Part shown: positions 7,695-14,843 of the stretch, piece by piece
Position numbering within the stretch: the first letter of the stretch is position 1
Layout: each line of letters opens with the position of its first letter
From: Desulfuromonadaceae bacterium
GTDB taxonomy: Bacteria > Desulfobacterota > Desulfuromonadia > Desulfuromonadales > Geopsychrobacteraceae
Reading direction: 5' to 3'
NCBI GenBank assembly: GCA_016744555.1
Contig: JADGED010000041.1
Span: forward strand, 1-14,919
Length of the DNA stretch: 14,919 nucleotides
The notes under the pieces: model-generated
The model's database searches: none
What the model saw: only the letters and a program-made list of their open reading frames with translations
Told to the model about the DNA's origin: nothing
Position numbers and translations under genes: made by a program

Positions 7695-7722
7695 TTTACA
7701 ACTATTAATTTTTGAGTATTAT
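7695..7722 (+). promoter_or_regulatory. Putative sigma70 promoter of the chemoreceptor gene
   Basis: TTTACA (7695-7700) and TATTAT (7717-7722) are each one base from consensus, with a 16-base spacer, in the 137-base gap before the chemoreceptor gene. No sigma28 or sigma54 motif was seen. The gap shows no clear terminator for the upstream operon. Confidence 0.45.
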
Positions 7723-7733
7723 ATATGCGCAGC

Positions 7734-7751
7734 AATTAGGTTGCTCTAATT
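7734..7751 (+). repeat. Short inverted repeat in the chemoreceptor leader
   Basis: AATTAG (7734-7739) and CTAATT (7746-7751) are inverted around a 6-base centre. They sit about 12 bases downstream of the putative -10 box, so the repeat could be an operator or a weak leader hairpin. The arms are short and could be chance in AT-rich DNA. Confidence 0.3.
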
Positions 7752-7797
7752 TAGTTTTGGCGTGTGTCTAACTACATAATGATTAAGAGGTTTATAG

Positions 7798-9519
7798 ATG
7801 ACAATTAAGCAGAAGCTCTACTTTACCGGCATCGGTCTAGTTTTTGTTTGTGGTGTTTTTTCAGTGTTAACCGTTTGGAACTTAAAAAAGATTGAAGCTA
7901 ACTTTCAGCAAGTTAAAGATTTTTCGATTGCTGGAAAAATTGCTTTGCTCGAAATTAATCGTGATGTGAATTATGTCAGCCGATTGACACGTAACATAAT
8001 GCTTGGTTCAAACCTTGAGAAAGATTTAAAAAAACTAGATGCTCGGATTGATGCTATTAGTGCTGCCTATATCCGACTGGAAAAAAGTTCAGTTTCGGTC
8101 GAGGAGAAAAGGATGGTCGAAGAGGCAAAAAATGCTTCTTTGGCGTTTGTTAAAGATGGACGTAGACATGTAGACGCTTTGAAAACGGTTTCGAAGCAAG
8201 ACCGTTATCGATCTTACAAAGATTACGGCGCCACTGCGACACCGCTAGCTGTCAAGTCAAGGGGGATTTTCCCCAAGGTGATCAAGTTGAAAAACGATCA
8301 GACTGATCAAGGATTACTCAATTTGCAATCGAGCCTTGATAGGCAATTGTTTTTTCTTTATATAGGAATCCCTTGTTTGTTGGTTTTGATTGGGGGGATC
8401 ATTTTTGGACTTACTCGTGCTCTTGGATCTCCGCTAGATAAATTAACTGCAATGGCGGGAGCAATAAGTGAGGGTGATCTCTCTGTTCGGCTGAATTTAA
8501 AATCTGAAGATGAAATTAAAAAATTGGCTGACGTCATGAATAAAATGGCTGATACTTTACGGCAGAAAGCAGAACTTGCTGAATCTGCAGCAAAGGGTGA
8601 CCTGAACCTAACGGTAGATGTTCTCTCGAATAAAGATCAACTAGGACTGGCTTATCAAGAGATGTTTAAGTCCTTAAATGATTCTTTACAGATGGTGCGC
8701 AACAACAGTGTGCAGATTGATAAAAAAGCTGTTCAAGTTGAAGATGCCAGTCAATCTCTTTCACAGGGAGCAACAGAGTCAGCGGCATCATTGGAAGAGA
8801 TTTCCAGCTCTCTTAACGAAATGTCAAGCCAGACTAAATTGAATGCGGAAAATGCTAATCAAGTTAATCTGCTATCTAGCGAGGCTAGGCGGGCAACTGA
8901 CGAAGGAAAAAATAAAATGGAGCAGATGGTTGCTGCCATGATGGACATTAGCGACTCGGGAAAAAGTATCAATAAAATTATAAAGGTTATTGATGAAATT
9001 GCTTTTCAGACCAACCTGCTGGCATTAAATGCGGCAGTTGAAGCCGCTAGAGCTGGGCAACACGGTAAGGGCTTTGCCGTTGTAGCCGAAGAAGTTAGAA
9101 ATCTAGCCGCTCGCAGCGCTAAAGCAGCATCCGAGACTGCTGTGTTGATTGAAGGTTCAGTGCAGAAAACTGATAATGGTGCCGAAATTGCTCACCAGAC
9201 AGCTGAATCTTTGGAGTCTATTTTTAGTGGCATTTCTAAGGTTTCGGATTTAGCAGAAGAAATTGCTATTGCTTCTAACGAGCAGGCTGAAGGTATTTCG
9301 CAGATCAATCAGGGGTTAGGTCAAATCGATCAGGTAATACAGCAAAATACAGCTACTGCAGAGGAGAGCGCCTCTGCTTCAGAAGAACTGTCCAGTCAGG
9401 CTGCTGATCTGCTCATTATGCTTAAACGATTCCAGTTAAAAGGTGAACATTCACAGCTAGTGCATCAATCACAACCGGCAGTAACTTCTCAACCGCAACT
9501 GGGAAGTGGCTGGGGATAA
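7798..9519 (+). CDS. Methyl-accepting chemotaxis protein
   Basis: This 573-residue receptor senses a ligand outside the inner membrane and controls the CheA kinase through CheW. It has a transmembrane helix at about 7-27, a helical periplasmic domain at 28-182 (four-helix-bundle type, ligand unknown) and a second transmembrane helix at 183-205. A HAMP linker follows at about 206-256 (SPLDKLTAMAGAISEGDLS). A second HAMP-like unit lies at 257-295 (AAKGDLNLTVDVLSNKDQLG). The cytoplasmic coiled coil has the conserved tip at about 388-435, including AFQTNLLALNAAVEAARAG and GFAVVAEEVRNLA. The long arms carry Glu/Gln-rich candidate methylation stretches (GATESAASLEEI, TAEESASASEEL). No C-terminal NWETF-like tether is present; it ends QLGSGWG. 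The start is ATG with AAGAGG at 7 bases. It is transcribed alone; no che genes are nearby. Confidence 0.95.
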   Translation: MTIKQKLYFTGIGLVFVCGVFSVLTVWNLKKIEANFQQVKDFSIAGKIALLEINRDVNYVSRLTRNIMLGSNLEKDLKKLDARIDAISAAYIRLEKSSVSVEEKRMVEEAKNASLAFVKDGRRHVDALKTVSKQDRYRSYKDYGATATPLAVKSRGIFPKVIKLKNDQTDQGLLNLQSSLDRQLFFLYIGIPCLLVLIGGIIFGLTRALGSPLDKLTAMAGAISEGDLSVRLNLKSEDEIKKLADVMNKMADTLRQKAELAESAAKGDLNLTVDVLSNKDQLGLAYQEMFKSLNDSLQMVRNNSVQIDKKAVQVEDASQSLSQGATESAASLEEISSSLNEMSSQTKLNAENANQVNLLSSEARRATDEGKNKMEQMVAAMMDISDSGKSINKIIKVIDEIAFQTNLLALNAAVEAARAGQHGKGFAVVAEEVRNLAARSAKAASETAVLIEGSVQKTDNGAEIAHQTAESLESIFSGISKVSDLAEEIAIASNEQAEGISQINQGLGQIDQVIQQNTATAEESASASEELSSQAADLLIMLKRFQLKGEHSQLVHQSQPAVTSQPQLGSGWG

Positions 9520-9546
9520 TTCTCTGTGGTTTCAAGAATATACATG

Positions 9547-9593
9547 AACGATAAGACCTCAATTGCCGTGATGGTAATTGGGGTTTTATCGTT
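9547..9593. terminator. Strong hairpin between convergent genes, likely bidirectional terminator
   Basis: Bases 9547-9567 pair with 9573-9593 over about 21 base pairs, with three G-T wobbles (AACGATAAG... against ...TTATCGTT) and a 5-base loop. It lies between the chemoreceptor stop and the convergent YkvA-type gene, and its right arm contains the TAA of that gene (9586-9588). There is no long U-tract on either side, so termination may rely on stem strength. Confidence 0.65.
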
Positions 9594-9786
9594 TAGAGTT
9601 AAAAATATCTGGCAGTTCATATCCGAAGTAGCGCAGGCACATCAACAGCAAGGTTACAGCGGCGGCTTCATCAAGGTTACCGATAATTGGAATGTTGTCG
9701 GGGATAAGCTCAAAGAACCCGGCGGTTGGATTTAGTAGGTAGATGACCGAAAATATACCGAGGAGAAAAATCCCTGTTCTTTTCAA
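9586..9786 (-). CDS. Small membrane protein, YkvA/DUF1232 type
   Basis: This 66-residue protein starts with TTG at 9786, preceded by AAGGGG (9800-9795) at 8 bases. An N-terminal hydrophobic stretch (about 3-20) is followed by the family signature LNPTAGFFELIPDNIPIIGN, then LDEAAAVTLLLM. DUF1232 proteins carry a similar short 'SPIDLIPDFIPVIGYLDD' pattern and are small membrane proteins with no firmly known function. The usual acidic pair of the signature is kept in part (PDN, LDE). The length is short for the family, which is often 80-130 residues, so this is a minimal version. It is convergent with the chemoreceptor and shares its terminator hairpin. It is probably a monocistronic gene, with its promoter in 9800-9900 not clearly visible. 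Confidence 0.75.
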   Translation of the reverse strand: MKRTGIFLLGIFSVIYLLNPTAGFFELIPDNIPIIGNLDEAAAVTLLLMCLRYFGYELPDIFNSKR

Positions 9787-9945
9787 AATTAATACCCCTT
9801 ACTTTTGCCGTTGCGTTGAATTTAACCTACCTGCTTCTATCTATTTTTGAGTATGCCATAGAGTAAGAGTAAATTTAGAAAAATAAATTGTCACCTTTTT
9901 ATGCAACCAATTTTTTCCTGCGGTTACTTCTATTGCCGGAGCTTT

Positions 9946-9961
9946 GCAAATAAATATTTGC
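9946..9961. promoter_or_regulatory. Inverted repeat upstream of tex, possible operator
   Basis: GCAAATA (9946-9952) and TATTTGC (9955-9961) form a perfect 7-2-7 inverted repeat about 70 bases before the tex start. It overlaps TTGCAA (9945-9950), which has a TAGCAT 16 bases downstream (9967-9972) and could be a weak promoter. The rest of the 247-base gap between the YkvA-type gene and tex is AT-rich, with nothing else recognised. Confidence 0.35.
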
Positions 9962-10033
9962 GTGGTAGCATCAAATTATAAATATTAGCAATAAAGTTAA
10001 CTCTAAAAACATCTAAGGACAGTGTTAATCCGT

Positions 10034-12316
10034 ATGAATAGCTTTGATATGCTCCAGATTTTGATTGAAGAGACTGGCCTACAGAAAACTCAGGTGAGCC
10101 AAACAGTTGCCTTGCTAGAAGAGGGTGCCACTGTACCTTTTATTGCCCGTTATAGGAAAGAGGTAACGGGAGAACTGGACGAAGTGCAAATTCGTCTATT
10201 GCAGGAACGTCTTGGTTATTTTAAGGAATTGGAAGAGCGGCGCCAGACAATCCTTAAGTCGATAGATGAACAGGGCAAATTAACTGCTGAATTGCGTAGT
10301 AAAATAGTTATATGTCGGCAAAAAACTGATTTAGAGGATTTGTATCTGCCCTATAAACCGAAGCGGCGTACTAAGGCAACAATTGCGAAAGAGCGGGGTT
10401 TAGAACCACTGGCAGAGCAGCTTATTAAAGGGGAAGGTGGTGCCGATGGATTAGAGCTGTTAGCGGCTCCATTTGTAAATTTAGAACTTGAAGTTATCGA
10501 TGCCGAAACGGCTCTACAGGGTGCGGGACATATTTTGGCAGAACGCTTTGCCGATGTCGCTGAAGCTCGCTCCTTGGTGCGTGATTTGACCTGGCAGCAG
10601 GGGCTGTTTTGTTCGCAACCTGCCCGTGGTAAGGCAGGGGCGGTAAGTAAGTTTGAGATGTATTACGAGTTTAGCGAAGCGCTACGCCAAATCCCTTCCC
10701 ATCGAATGTTAGCAATGCGGCGCGGGGAAAAAGAAGAGGTGCTGCGCCTATCAATTGCGGCTCCAGAAGATGACATTTTGTTACGCCTTGCCCAAATGCT
10801 AATTCCTGCAGCCAATCCTTATTATGCTTGGTTGCGTTCGGTTGTTGAAGATGCTTATCAGCGTCTACTTGCCCCATCCATCGAAGTCGATTTGCGTCTG
10901 CAGGCGAAAAAGGCTGCTGACGAAGAAGCTATTCGGGTATTTGCCGAAAATCTGCGTAATCTATTGTTGGCGCCACCGGCGGGAAGCTATCGGGTCCTTG
11001 GGGTCGATCCAGGGTTGCGTACCGGTTCAAAATTGGCGGTGGTTGATCAGACTGGGCGTTTTTTGGAACATGCGACCATCTACCCTCATACCGGGCGGGG
11101 GCAGGTTGATTTAGCCCGCCAGCAGTTAATGCAGTTGCTTGAAAATCATCAGGTGGAGATGGTGGCTATCGGTAATGGTACGGCTGGGCGAGAGATGGAG
11201 CAATTTGTCCGTCAATGCCTGAAAGAGGCAGACAAAAAGCTGCCGGTAGTGATGATTAGTGAAGCTGGTGCCAGTGTCTATTCAGCCTCAGATATCGCCA
11301 GAGAGGAATTTCCCGATCTCGATTTGACTGTGCGGGGGGCGATTTCGATTGCCCGGCGTTTGCAAGATCCCCTGGCCGAACTGGTCAAGGTCGATCCGAA
11401 AAGCATCGGCGTCGGGCAGTATCAGCATGATGTCAGTCAGACGGCACTGAAAAAAGCTTTGGGCGAAGTGGTGGAATCCTGTGTTAACTATGTTGGTGTT
11501 GATCTCAATACCGCTAGCTGGGCATTGCTGAGTTTTGTCTCCGGGGTGGGGGAGTCGGTGGCCAAATCAATAGTAAACTATCGGGATGAAAATGGAGCCT
11601 TTGTCGAGCGCAAGCAGCTGCTAAAGGTGCCCCGCTTTGGCAAGAAAGCGTTTGAGCAGGCCGCTGGCTTTTTACGTATCCGTAGCGGTAAGCAGCCTCT
11701 CGATAACACCGCCGTTCACCCGGAGCGCTATAAATTGGTAACCCAGATGGCAACTGATGCTGGCAGCGAATTGAAGCAACTGATTAACAAACCAGATCTG
11801 GTCGATGCGATTAAACTGGCAGATTACGTGACTGCCGATGTTGGTTTGCCGACCTTGCACGATATTGTCGCCGAGTTGAAAAAGCCGGGGCGCGACCCCC
11901 GCGAAACTTTTGTCTCGACCAGCTTCAGCGCTGATGTAATGGAGGTCAAAGACCTCAAAGAGGGGATGCAGCTAAACGGAGTGGTAACCAACGTTGCCGC
12001 CTTTGGTGCGTTTGTCGATATCGGTGTCCATCAGGATGGCCTTGTCCATATCAGCCAACTTGCCGATCGTTTTGTTAAAGATCCCAATACCGTAGTCAAA
12101 GTTGGACAGCAGGTGCAAGTGCGGGTGTTAGAGGTTGATTTACAGCGCAAACGGATTGGTTTAACTATGCGCAGCAATGAGCCGCAGCCCCAGCGGGAAC
12201 GGGTAAAAAAAGCTCCTGTGAGGGTGGAAAAGACCCAGCGTGTTGCTGAAAAAAGTACTAAATCTGATCTTGCTTTAGCTTTAGAAAAATCGGGATTCAA
12301 AGTGAAGGGGAGGTAG
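10034..12316 (+). CDS. tex: Tex family transcription accessory / RNA-binding protein
   Basis: This protein is 760 residues from ATG 10034. Tex is a conserved cytoplasmic nucleic-acid-binding protein linked to transcription and RNA handling. The N-terminal helical region has the signature LLEEGATVPFIARYRKEVTG (about 26-45) and DLEDLYLPYKPKRRTKA. A YqgF/RuvX-like RNase H fold starts near 321 (VLGVDPGLRTGSKLAVVD). Helix-hairpin-helix elements follow near 500-545 (SGVGESVAKSIVNYR). A C-terminal S1 domain lies at about 637-712 (LKEGMQLNGVVTNVAAFGAF, DGLVHISQLA). The tail after it is Lys/Arg-rich. The length matches the family. A GTG at 10022 is an alternative start four codons upstream. AAGGA at 10015-10019 is badly spaced for either (2 or 14 bases); homologue N-termini favour the ATG. 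The next gene begins 5 bases after the stop. Confidence 0.96.
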   Translation: MNSFDMLQILIEETGLQKTQVSQTVALLEEGATVPFIARYRKEVTGELDEVQIRLLQERLGYFKELEERRQTILKSIDEQGKLTAELRSKIVICRQKTDLEDLYLPYKPKRRTKATIAKERGLEPLAEQLIKGEGGADGLELLAAPFVNLELEVIDAETALQGAGHILAERFADVAEARSLVRDLTWQQGLFCSQPARGKAGAVSKFEMYYEFSEALRQIPSHRMLAMRRGEKEEVLRLSIAAPEDDILLRLAQMLIPAANPYYAWLRSVVEDAYQRLLAPSIEVDLRLQAKKAADEEAIRVFAENLRNLLLAPPAGSYRVLGVDPGLRTGSKLAVVDQTGRFLEHATIYPHTGRGQVDLARQQLMQLLENHQVEMVAIGNGTAGREMEQFVRQCLKEADKKLPVVMISEAGASVYSASDIAREEFPDLDLTVRGAISIARRLQDPLAELVKVDPKSIGVGQYQHDVSQTALKKALGEVVESCVNYVGVDLNTASWALLSFVSGVGESVAKSIVNYRDENGAFVERKQLLKVPRFGKKAFEQAAGFLRIRSGKQPLDNTAVHPERYKLVTQMATDAGSELKQLINKPDLVDAIKLADYVTADVGLPTLHDIVAELKKPGRDPRETFVSTSFSADVMEVKDLKEGMQLNGVVTNVAAFGAFVDIGVHQDGLVHISQLADRFVKDPNTVVKVGQQVQVRVLEVDLQRKRIGLTMRSNEPQPQRERVKKAPVRVEKTQRVAEKSTKSDLALALEKSGFKVKGR
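12307..12313 (+). promoter_or_regulatory. Strong ribosome binding site at the end of tex
   Basis: GGGGAGG ends one base before the tex TAG and lies 8 bases before ATT at 12322. No ATG, GTG or TTG is in frame at a usable distance. The site is the main argument for an ATT start of the following gene. Confidence 0.5.
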
Positions 12317-12321
12317 GGCTT

Positions 12322-12693
12322 ATTATCGTTAAAGTCATCAATACTTTTAAGCACGATTCTCGGGCTGTTTTAGAGCAACGGTTACTCGATAACCTTGTCG
12401 GTTTGCAGCGGTGTGATACGGTTGGTATAGATGCGTATATGCACCAAGATATAGCAGGTCAGTTTGTCCCCTGGGTTAATGATAATGGGGGAGGATTGAG
12501 TTGTGAAGTCATTGACTTGGATCATGGTGCCAAGCAGAGCCTTGCTGTAGTCGAGAAGTCCAATCTCCTTTCCCCTTTGTTTATTGGCCGTATCAAGGTT
12601 GGCTACGCTACCGATTCTGAGACTCAAGGATTTTATCAGCAGTTGTTAAAACAAGAGTTTTGCTACCGATTGATTAGGGGATGGCGGTTTTAG
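12322..12693 (+). CDS. Hypothetical protein, apparent ATT start, coupled to tex
   Basis: If translation starts at ATT 12322, this encodes 123 residues. The frame is open from 12265 to the TAG at 12691-12693, and the first canonical start inside it is TTG 12403, which has no ribosome binding site. The strong GGGGAGG at 12307-12313 is ideally placed for the ATT, 5 bases after the tex stop. ATT starts are rare but known (infC, pcnB in E. coli). The translation (IIVKVINTFKHDSRAVLEQR, then VGIDAYMHQDIAGQFVPWVN, and near the end FIGRIKVGYATDSETQGFY) looks like a compact alpha/beta protein. Its codons show the G-first pattern of real genes. No family is recognised. The opposite strand also has an open frame (12627-12382), which I judge to be its shadow. 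The flavin oxidoreductase gene follows after 57 bases. Confidence 0.5.
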   Translation: MIVKVINTFKHDSRAVLEQRLLDNLVGLQRCDTVGIDAYMHQDIAGQFVPWVNDNGGGLSCEVIDLDHGAKQSLAVVEKSNLLSPLFIGRIKVGYATDSETQGFYQQLLKQEFCYRLIRGWRF

Positions 12694-12750
12694 GGGCTGC
12701 GTTTCAGCAAAAAAGAAATTTAAAACCTGAGAGAAGGAAGGGACAGAATT

Positions 12751-13821
12751 ATGGGAAATGACAAGCTTTTCACAGCGTTTAATCTCAAGAATTTCAAATT
12801 GCGAAATCGTATAGGTGTAGCGGCAATGACTAGAATGTCAGCCGGAGCGGATGGTATTCCGCGGCAGGATGTTTTTGATTTCCTTGTCCGACGAGCACAA
12901 AATGGCGTAAGTATTGTCCATACAGAGGCCATTATTACCGATTATGAAAGTGCCCAGGGGTATCCCGGACAGTCACGATTGTTGACCCAGCGACAACTAG
13001 ATGCCTGGAAGCCGGTGGTTGAAAAGATACGCAATGAGGGGGCAATTGCGATCATGCAGATGTTTCATTGTGGCCGTATGGCTTGGCCAGAGGTGAATCC
13101 GGCAAATCGTACTATCGCCCCAAGTGCCATAACTCCAACACAAAAAAATCCTTTGACCGGAACTCCTTATTTCGTTCCAGACAGTATGAGTCAATTTGAT
13201 ATCGAACACGTAATTGCTGGGTTTGTTGAAACAGCTAAAGGTGCAGTTGCGGCAGGTTTTGATGGTATAGAAATTCATGGCGCACATGGCTACCTGATAA
13301 GTCAGTTTTTATCACCTTATTCGAATAAGCGTACCGATCAATATGGTGGGTCGCTGGAAAATCGCTACCGCTTTGCCCATGAGGTGATTAACGCAGTTAA
13401 AGTGGCAATTCCTGATGATCGTTTGCTGACTTTTAGAATTTCCAACTGGGGGATAGCGGATATGGAAGTTTCCCTGTTTGATTCAGCATCAGAGTATCAG
13501 CAAATTATTAAATTTCTTTCGCAAGAGTCCATTGACGCTATTTCGGTATCCACCTATGACTTCAGTCAAAAGGCTTTTGGCACTGATAAGAATATGACTC
13601 AGTTGACGCGTGAGGCAACGGAACTTCCTCTGATGATTTGTGGGGGTATTTTTGACCGAGTAACTGCCGATGCCGCACTGGAAGATGCAGATGTTATTCT
13701 TAGTGCTAAGTCTATACTTTTGAACCCCCATTGGGTCGAAGACATTCATGCCAAGAAACCGTTGGAACGAAATCTGTCAGAAGCGGCAAATATTGCTTAT
13801 ACTGATGAGCCACTTCCGTAA
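12751..13821 (+). CDS. NADH:flavin oxidoreductase, Old Yellow Enzyme family
   Basis: This 356-residue single-domain protein is an FMN-containing TIM barrel, which reduces activated C=C bonds (enones, nitro compounds) with NAD(P)H. Family marks include IGVAAMTRMSA (the barrel's first strand, residues 21-31), IMQMFHCGRM (Q103, H106, R109) and GFDGIEIHGAHGYLISQFLS. In the last, H176 and H179 bind substrate and Y181 is the likely proton donor, as in the YqjM branch. FLSPYSNKRTDQYGGSLENR and YRF follow, and ICGGIFD lies near the C-terminus. It lacks the C-terminal FeS and second flavin domains of the larger 2,4-dienoyl-CoA reductase and trimethylamine dehydrogenase group. The ATG at 12751 has an AAGGAAGGGA purine run about 7 bases upstream. 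It may be co-transcribed with tex, since no terminator is visible between them. The physiological substrate is unknown. Confidence 0.93.
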   Translation: MGNDKLFTAFNLKNFKLRNRIGVAAMTRMSAGADGIPRQDVFDFLVRRAQNGVSIVHTEAIITDYESAQGYPGQSRLLTQRQLDAWKPVVEKIRNEGAIAIMQMFHCGRMAWPEVNPANRTIAPSAITPTQKNPLTGTPYFVPDSMSQFDIEHVIAGFVETAKGAVAAGFDGIEIHGAHGYLISQFLSPYSNKRTDQYGGSLENRYRFAHEVINAVKVAIPDDRLLTFRISNWGIADMEVSLFDSASEYQQIIKFLSQESIDAISVSTYDFSQKAFGTDKNMTQLTREATELPLMICGGIFDRVTADAALEDADVILSAKSILLNPHWVEDIHAKKPLERNLSEAANIAYTDEPLP

Positions 13822-13846
13822 AATATGCACTTAATCTCCTGATTTG

Positions 13847-13868
13847 GTCGCCTCTGCAAAGGGGCGAC
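13847..13868. terminator. Hairpin between convergent genes
   Basis: GTCGCCTC (13847-13854) pairs with GGGGCGAC (13861-13868) over 8 base pairs with one G-T pair, and the loop is TGCAAA. It lies 26 bases after the flavin oxidoreductase stop, in the convergent gap with the phosphatase gene. No U-tract follows on the plus strand, so an intrinsic terminator is plausible but not proven. Confidence 0.45.
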
Positions 13869-13904
13869 TGAGTAAAAAACTTGCGTGTTCTGGAGACGGC
13901 TGCA

Positions 13905-13918
13905 AGCTGCTAGCAGCT
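13905..13918. repeat. 14-base perfect palindrome at the phosphatase stop
   Basis: AGCTGCTAGCAGCT reads the same on both strands and overlaps the TAG stop of the minus-strand phosphatase gene (13919-13917). It may add to 3'-end structure of that transcript; a T6 run on the minus strand lies about 25 bases further on. Confidence 0.4.
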
Positions 13919-14645
13919 ACTTAATTGTTAGGCTGATCAGCAAGAGATCATCGCTAAAACCGTCACCCGCAAAAGATTCTGCTTGCGCTAGAATGGCTTT
14001 GTTCAATTCCTCGCCACTGAGGATTCGATTAGTAATTAATGTCTTGGATAGTTTTTCCGTCCCAAACGCCTCTCCTTCAGTATTTTCCACTTCGATAAGG
14101 CCATCTGTATAAATAAGAAAACGATCCCCCGAGTTTAACTGTAGTCGATCTGAACCACAAAGAAGCGGCATTGGATCTGCAATGCCGAGAAAGGTTGTTA
14201 TTGACGCTAGCTCATCACATTTGTCTCGATCTTTTCTTAAATGTAAGACTGGCGGGTGAGCAGCGCCAGATAGAGTCATCGTTCTGGACTCAAAATCCAA
14301 CAATAAGGAATAAAATGTTGCGTACATTCCGGTCTCAGATAAGCGTTTACAAAGGTATTCATTTAATCCCGCGACCAGATCACATGGCAGCAAATCCTCT
14401 CGGGCATGCGTGAGGACATAGGTGTTGATCCGTGCTGCAAAAAGCGCAGCTGAAACCCCATGACCGACTGCATCGCAGATACTAACTAAGATACGGTCTT
14501 TATTCAGGTGAAGAATACTGCAGTAGTCTCCACCGATAGTACAAAGAGGCAGTTGGTTTATCGCAATCTTTAGCCGCTTGTCTTCGTAGTTATCGGGCAG
14601 GAACGCATAATGGACCTTAGCGGCCAGCTTTAGGTCTTCAGGCAT
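13917..14645 (-). CDS. PP2C-type serine/threonine phosphatase (SpoIIE/RsbU-like), stand-alone domain
   Basis: This 242-residue cytoplasmic protein consists of a short N-terminal helix (LKLAAKVHYAFLP, typical of the RsbU/SpoIIE linker) and one PPM phosphatase domain. Metal-binding residues are visible in GGDYC (D40), CDAVGHG (D58, with G61 H62 G63), YTDGL (D181) and GFSDDLLLI (D232, D233). GAAHPPVL is another family mark. Such enzymes usually dephosphorylate an anti-sigma-factor antagonist in a partner-switching pathway. Here no receiver, PAS, HAMP or kinase domain is fused and no partner is adjacent, so the input is unknown. The start at ATG 14645 is chosen because GGAGAG lies 4 bases upstream; an ATG at 14657 (246 residues) has no such site. 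It has its own promoter and is convergent with the flavin oxidoreductase. Confidence 0.92.
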   Translation of the reverse strand: MPEDLKLAAKVHYAFLPDNYEDKRLKIAINQLPLCTIGGDYCSILHLNKDRILVSICDAVGHGVSAALFAARINTYVLTHAREDLLPCDLVAGLNEYLCKRLSETGMYATFYSLLLDFESRTMTLSGAAHPPVLHLRKDRDKCDELASITTFLGIADPMPLLCGSDRLQLNSGDRFLIYTDGLIEVENTEGEAFGTEKLSKTLITNRILSGEELNKAILAQAESFAGDGFSDDLLLISLTIK

Positions 14646-14649
14646 ATTT

Positions 14650-14655
14650 CTCTCC
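14650..14655 (-). promoter_or_regulatory. Ribosome binding site selecting the phosphatase start at 14645
   Basis: On the minus strand, GGAGAG (14655-14650) lies 4 bases before ATG 14645. The upstream in-frame ATG at 14657 is preceded by CTTTAACGC and has no such site. Confidence 0.55.
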
Positions 14656-14681
14656 ATGCGTTAAAGGGGACATTTGTCGCA

Positions 14682-14690
14682 ATTATACCA
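14682..14690 (-). promoter_or_regulatory. Extended -10 promoter of the phosphatase gene
   Basis: On the minus strand, TGGTATAAT (14690-14682) is a consensus TATAAT with the TGn extension. No good -35 box is found at 16-18 bases, as is common for extended -10 promoters. It would give a leader of about 30 bases before ATG 14645. The rest of 14691-14798 shows nothing recognisable. Confidence 0.55.
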
Positions 14691-14804
14691 TAGATGTATT
14701 ATTCAATTAGGAAATTGTGTTTGGTGCTAACTGTGAGGATGATTTGCGGCGCCGTGGTATCTTTTTGCTAACGGAGAGGGTTCTTGGATTTGTTGTCGAA
14801 AAAA

Positions 14805-14834
14805 AAGGAGATTGCAACTTAATGCAATCTCCTT
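14805..14834. terminator. Bidirectional intrinsic terminator next to tRNA-fMet
   Basis: AAGGAGATTGCA (14805-14816) and TGCAATCTCCTT (14823-14834) form a perfect 12-base-pair stem with loop ACTTAA. An A8 run on the left (14799-14806) gives a U-tract on the minus strand, and T8 on the right (14837-14844) gives one on the plus strand. It ends the minus-strand tRNA transcript and can also stop plus-strand transcription. Confidence 0.88.
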
Positions 14835-14843
14835 GATTTTTTT

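Noticed and set aside
7745..7797. Sigma54-like element near TTTTGGCGTG before the chemoreceptor
   Set aside because: The downstream GC element at the required spacing is absent; the sigma70-type pair at 7695-7722 fits better.
9526..9735. Plus-strand 69-residue open frame after the chemoreceptor
   Set aside because: It runs through the terminator hairpin and is antisense to a recognisable YkvA/DUF1232-type protein.
12382..12627. Minus-strand open frame opposite the gene after tex
   Set aside because: Its translation is not absurd, but it lacks a good start context on an otherwise plus-strand run, and the plus frame has a strong ribosome binding site and better G-first codon pattern. Kept as an alternative only.
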